A DNA stretch of 33,747 nt. Origin: Thermoanaerobaculales bacterium (GTDB taxonomy: Bacteria; Acidobacteriota; Thermoanaerobaculia; Thermoanaerobaculales; Sulfomarinibacteraceae). The stretch covers positions 1 through 33,747 of the forward strand of contig JARFRM010000276.1 in the NCBI GenBank assembly GCA_029287235.1, in the 5' to 3' direction. Position numbers and translations under genes: made by a program. Positions 30,640-33,747 of this stretch are shown one piece after another. The notes beneath the pieces are model-generated. The model ran no database searches, had not been told where the DNA came from, and saw nothing but the letters and a program-made list of their open reading frames with translations. Numbering within the stretch: the stretch's first letter is position 1; each line of letters opens with the position of its first letter.

Positions 30640-32784
30640 ATGATCGAGTTCCCGCTTCGACCGCGAGTTGATCTCTGCTCCGATTGGGAGTTCGTTCGCG
30701 GCAAGGTCAAACGGAAGTGGCTCTCCGGCCGCGGCACCGGCGGTGAGACGATCGATCTTCCCCACTGCTGGAATCTCGACGATACCTATCAGTTCGACCG
30801 AAAGAGCTACGTCGGTTTTGGGGCCTACCGGCGAGAGATCCGGATTCCGAAGACCGATTCCACGGGTACCTGGTATCTCTGTGCAGGTGGGTTCTACGGC
30901 ATCGGCGATATCTGGCTCGACGGCCGGCGTCTCCAGCGCGTCGACGGACAATATCTCGGCTTCGAGGTCCCGTTACCCCCGAACATCCACCGTGGTCCCC
31001 ACATCCTCGCTGCTCGCCTTGACAATCGATTCCATCGCAACGTCCTGCCGGGAAAGAAAGATCCCGATTTCCTACTCTACGGTGGACTCACCGGCGATGT
31101 CTGGATCGAGCAGCGACCTTGGCCACGGCTCGACGCCCGGTCGATCGTGATCGCTTGCAGCAAAAATCCCGACGGATCCGAGTTGCTGGAGGCCCGATCC
31201 TTCGTCGGCGACCCGCAGGGAGCTTCAGCCGACGCGAGACTCCAGTGGACCATCACCGACCAAGGGGGAACACCGGTCGCCCAAACCGAACACATCCCCG
31301 CCGCCGCAATGTCGGAGGCCGCCGTCGTCGTTGACGACCCGCGCTGCTGGTCGCCCGAACACCCCGATCTGTACCGGGCCGAGGGGCGGTTGGAGAACGA
31401 CGCTGGTCTGATCGACGTGGTTCGGGTTCGCTTCGGGATCACCCGAGCGAAGTTTCGGCCACGGAAGGGGTTCTTCCTCGACGACAAACGGGTCGATCTT
31501 CACGGCGTCAACCGGCACGAATCGATTCCTGGTTTGGGCAGCGCTCTCCCGGCCGAGATCCACCGGTCGGATGCACAGCTCCTCAAGAAGTACGGCTGCA
31601 ATCTGGTGCGCCTGTCGCACTACCCTCAGCACCCCGCCTTCCTCGATGCCTGTGACGAGCTCGGGATCATGGTCTATGCCGAGCTCGCCTCCTGGAAGAG
31701 CGTCCGGTCATCGAGGGGTTGGCGTCGCTCGGCGAAGCGGCAGTTCCGCGAACTCATTGTTCGCGACCGTCACCGCCCGTCGGTGATGTTGTGGGGCATG
31801 GGGAACGAATCCCGCTCCCGGAAAGCCTATCTCGAACTTCGAGACCTCGCCAACCAACTCGATCCCGACCGTCCGGTCACCTATGCCGAAAACCACCTCT
31901 ACCGGGCGCGCCGGAAAAAAACCACCGGGATCCCCGATGTCTGGAGCACCAACTACGAGCTCGATGTCCTCGATGAGGCCAGGGATTCGAGCCGGCTCGA
32001 GGTCGTTTTTCTGAGCGAGTGCTGCAATCACCCTAAAAGCATCAAGGGTGATCCCGCCGGGGAGCTCGAGCAGGTCCGGCTGATCGAACGCGAATGGGCC
32101 GCCATGTCCGAAGTCGAAGGCCTCGCGGGCCACACCGTCTGGAGCTTCGCCGACTATGCAACCGAGCATCGAAATCGATTTCGGCGGCAGAACGGGCTCT
32201 TCGACGCCTGGCGACGCCCGAAGATGGCGGCCGAGCTCTTTCGCGCCAGATACGCCCGGGAGCCGTTCATCTCCCTCTTCGTCACCCGTTGTGAAAAAGG
32301 AAGACAACTCAACATCTTCTCGAATTGCAGCACAATCCGGTTGATGCCGACCGGTGGGTCGATCCTAGACCTCGACGGCCGGCGGCATCACCAACTCCCA
32401 TACGACGAGGGTTGGACCGATCTTCGGCTCGAGGGCTCACGCAACGGCACAAAGGTGATCCACGACCACCGACCGCCTGGAGCCGCCACCGCCATCGGCA
32501 TCGGAATCGACGAGGACGAGATTGTTCCCGGCCGGCTGATCGCGGTGGATCTCGACACCCGTGATGCCGACAATCTCCCGGCCGATGACTGGAGCGGCCA
32601 CGTGGAGGTCGCCGTCGACGGGGATGCCCGGCTCCTTCCATACTCTCCGGCGGCCGAAGTGCTCATGGCCCGTGGTGAAGGTCGGGTCTATCTCGAAATC
32701 GGGGAAGCGGGCGGACCGATCGTTATCACCGCATCTGCCGACGGACTCGAAACTGCGTCGAAGACCATCACACCACCTTGGTGA
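30640..32784 (+). CDS. Glycoside hydrolase family 2 protein
   Basis: 714 residues with GH2 order. The N-terminal sugar-binding domain holds LPHCWN, YRREIRIP and GIGDIWLDGRRLQRVDGQY. An immunoglobulin-like domain (~175-285) follows, then a TIM barrel beginning FFLDDKRVDLHGVNRHES. Catalytic residues are the acid/base Glu in MLWGMGNES and the likely nucleophile Glu in VVFLSECC. Supporting motifs are YGCNLVRLSHYPQHP, FLDACDELGIMVYAEL and VWSFADYATEH. A final beta domain (~550-714) follows. There is no signal peptide, so it should act in the cytoplasm on imported glycosides; beta-galactosidase, glucuronidase or mannosidase cannot be told apart here. ATG 30640 is the first good start, but no strong ribosome site is visible. 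The 3' end overlaps the convergent gene by 17 bases. Confidence 0.87.
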   Translation: MIEFPLRPRVDLCSDWEFVRGKVKRKWLSGRGTGGETIDLPHCWNLDDTYQFDRKSYVGFGAYRREIRIPKTDSTGTWYLCAGGFYGIGDIWLDGRRLQRVDGQYLGFEVPLPPNIHRGPHILAARLDNRFHRNVLPGKKDPDFLLYGGLTGDVWIEQRPWPRLDARSIVIACSKNPDGSELLEARSFVGDPQGASADARLQWTITDQGGTPVAQTEHIPAAAMSEAAVVVDDPRCWSPEHPDLYRAEGRLENDAGLIDVVRVRFGITRAKFRPRKGFFLDDKRVDLHGVNRHESIPGLGSALPAEIHRSDAQLLKKYGCNLVRLSHYPQHPAFLDACDELGIMVYAELASWKSVRSSRGWRRSAKRQFRELIVRDRHRPSVMLWGMGNESRSRKAYLELRDLANQLDPDRPVTYAENHLYRARRKKTTGIPDVWSTNYELDVLDEARDSSRLEVVFLSECCNHPKSIKGDPAGELEQVRLIEREWAAMSEVEGLAGHTVWSFADYATEHRNRFRRQNGLFDAWRRPKMAAELFRARYAREPFISLFVTRCEKGRQLNIFSNCSTIRLMPTGGSILDLDGRRHHQLPYDEGWTDLRLEGSRNGTKVIHDHRPPGAATAIGIGIDEDEIVPGRLIAVDLDTRDADNLPADDWSGHVEVAVDGDARLLPYSPAAEVLMARGEGRVYLEIGEAGGPIVITASADGLETASKTITPPW

Positions 32785-33583
32785 CGTCGCCGAAAATACG
32801 TCTCGACAACTCGACGGTTTCCTCGTCGAATGCCGCGATGTAGTCCGGGTCGTCGATAAAATGCCGCCACCGTTCGAGCACCGCCATGTCCCGGGCTCGG
32901 TTCTGAAAGTCCCGGCCGGTGAAGGAGCTTCCTCCGCCGTCGGTCGAAACCTCGTCCCGCCCGCGATCGACGTGATCGAGTCCGAGCGCTGCGGCCAGCT
33001 CCTTTCGATAGTCGGCATCGGAGAACCAGGCGTTGAAGCTGACCATGATCGTGTCTTCCGGGAGATACGAGGTCTCGCCCAGGAACTCCTTCGCGTAGAC
33101 CTTCCACTGGGTGCGGTAGAAGCGGTGCAGTCGATTCCGCATTCGCCGTTTGCCGTGCCGTACGCTGGCGAAGGTGTTGAATGCGTCTCTGAGAACCAGG
33201 ACCGTGATCCGGCGGCGACTGTTCCCGATGAGACGATGCGCACCCTCGCTGAGGAGCGGTTGGCTCGATATCAGCTCGAGCGGGAAGTTCTCCACGTTGG
33301 TGAGGAGAACCTCCTTCGGCATCGCCGCAACCTCACGCCACCCGGTACCCGGCTGGAGCTCCACGTTGTACAGACGGCGGCCGGGGCCGCCATAACGATC
33401 GGGTTCGGTGATCCGGCGAAAGATCTTTTCCCCCCGCCAACGCGCTTTCCTGGGTTTTGAAAACGCGTTGTTGAGGTGGAAAACCTGACGATCCATGTTC
33501 CGGGCGATCCAGTTGACCACGGCGTGACCGCCGCCCCGCTTGAGGTGGTAGACCCAGATTGCGGTGTCGTTCCGGTAGCTCAT
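32768..33583 (-). CDS. Sulfotransferase-like P-loop protein
   Basis: 271 residues. The N-terminal strand-loop (WVYHLKRGGGHAVVNWIAR) fits the PAPS 5'-phosphate loop of atypical bacterial sulfotransferases, whose usual form is close to K-R-S-G-x-H-A-x-x-N-W. The strand ITVLVLRDAFNTFASVRHG fits the 3'-phosphate motif (RD-x-x-N-x-x-x-S). A transfer of sulfate to a glycan or lipid is therefore plausible, but the Gly-rich loop is unusual and activity is uncertain. ATG 33583 has ggagg directly abutting it. The frame stays open upstream to 33706 through simple-repeat sequence encoding TETDTVTETETRD, which I do not count. Convergent with the GH2 gene, the tails overlap by 17 bases. Confidence 0.65.
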   Translation of the reverse strand: MSYRNDTAIWVYHLKRGGGHAVVNWIARNMDRQVFHLNNAFSKPRKARWRGEKIFRRITEPDRYGGPGRRLYNVELQPGTGWREVAAMPKEVLLTNVENFPLELISSQPLLSEGAHRLIGNSRRRITVLVLRDAFNTFASVRHGKRRMRNRLHRFYRTQWKVYAKEFLGETSYLPEDTIMVSFNAWFSDADYRKELAAALGLDHVDRGRDEVSTDGGGSSFTGRDFQNRARDMAVLERWRHFIDDPDYIAAFDEETVELSRRIFGDVTKVV

Positions 33584-33599
33584 CCTCCATCGAGGGTAG

Positions 33600-33747
33600 C
33601 GTTGCCCGGGTCGCCCGGCAATTCCGTCACGCGTCTCCGTCTCCGTGACCGTGTCCGTTTCCGTCCCAACGAAGCGGATCAGCGGCAGCATCAGGATCGG
33701 CGCCACAGACGACGGCAGGTCCAGCGGCAGGATCAGCGGCAGCGTGG
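33600..33747. repeat. Simple-sequence region at right edge
   Basis: Short degenerate tandem words: on the minus strand, runs of ctgccgctg/gatcctg (33660-33747) and of ggaga/ggaca-cgg (33628-33665). They give Leu/Pro-rich and Thr/Glu-rich nonsense frames. No gene can be supported before the window ends. Confidence 0.5.

Noticed and set aside
33584..33706. N-terminal extension of the sulfotransferase-like protein
   Set aside because: The extra codons come from simple repeats (TETDTVTETETRD) with no family similarity; the P-loop motif already starts ~14 residues after ATG 33583.

Overview
The window is GC-rich and densely coded, with mostly ATG/GTG starts, clear Shine-Dalgarno sites and frequent 4-base start/stop overlaps, so it is bacterial. 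A lipobox lipoprotein, a PilZ-transmembrane-AMIN protein and Sec signal peptides point to a Gram-negative-type envelope. The mix (HydABC/NuoEFG-like flavoprotein operon, Lhr and Rad3-type helicases, palindromic intergenic repeats rich in cgcaaag words) would fit an uncultured Acidobacteriota-like or similar deep lineage. That placement is inference; there is no rRNA or marker gene here.

Layout. 1-745: an IS110-family transposase remnant running off the left edge, abutting a compact IS200/IS605-type element with both hairpin ends and its Y1 transposase. 910-2028: a TolB-like beta-propeller lipoprotein. 2106-6499: a receiver-domain/PEP-synthase-type ATP-grasp protein, then a full-length glutamate dehydrogenase homologue in which three of four key active-site residues are replaced. 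6958-13431: a tight four-gene operon encoding a NuoE-like subunit, a NuoF-GltD fusion (NADH site plus NAD(P)H/FAD module in one chain), a NuoG/HydA-like iron-sulfur subunit and a GltB-like FMN protein. 13496-15475 (minus): a PilZ-TM-AMIN protein. 15609-25185: an envelope protein, a Rad3/XPD-type helicase with an N-terminal nuclease-like domain, a small membrane protein, full-length Lhr and an unknown coiled-coil protein closed by a terminator. 26026-33583: an M24 Xaa-Pro aminopeptidase, an exported YyaL/DUF255 thioredoxin-domain protein, a GH2 glycosidase and a convergent sulfotransferase-like protein.

How the parts may fit. The most interesting stretch is 2.1-13.4 kb. The four-gene operon predicts one soluble complex with two pyridine-nucleotide flavin sites, many Fe-S clusters and a GOGAT-fold FMN subunit. 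That is the inventory of a flavin-based bifurcating or confurcating oxidoreductase, but its GOGAT-like subunit lacks the usual glutamate-synthase cluster and glutaminase. Just upstream sit two metabolic-enzyme derivatives that look regulatory rather than catalytic. A shared role in sensing or handling nitrogen and reductant is inference.

Almost every long gene-free gap after 18.7 kb is filled by members of one family of long imperfect palindromes (near 18.7-19.1, 25.3-26.0, 27.4-27.7 and 30.2-30.5 kb). These explain the apparent small basic or hydrophobic open frames in those gaps.
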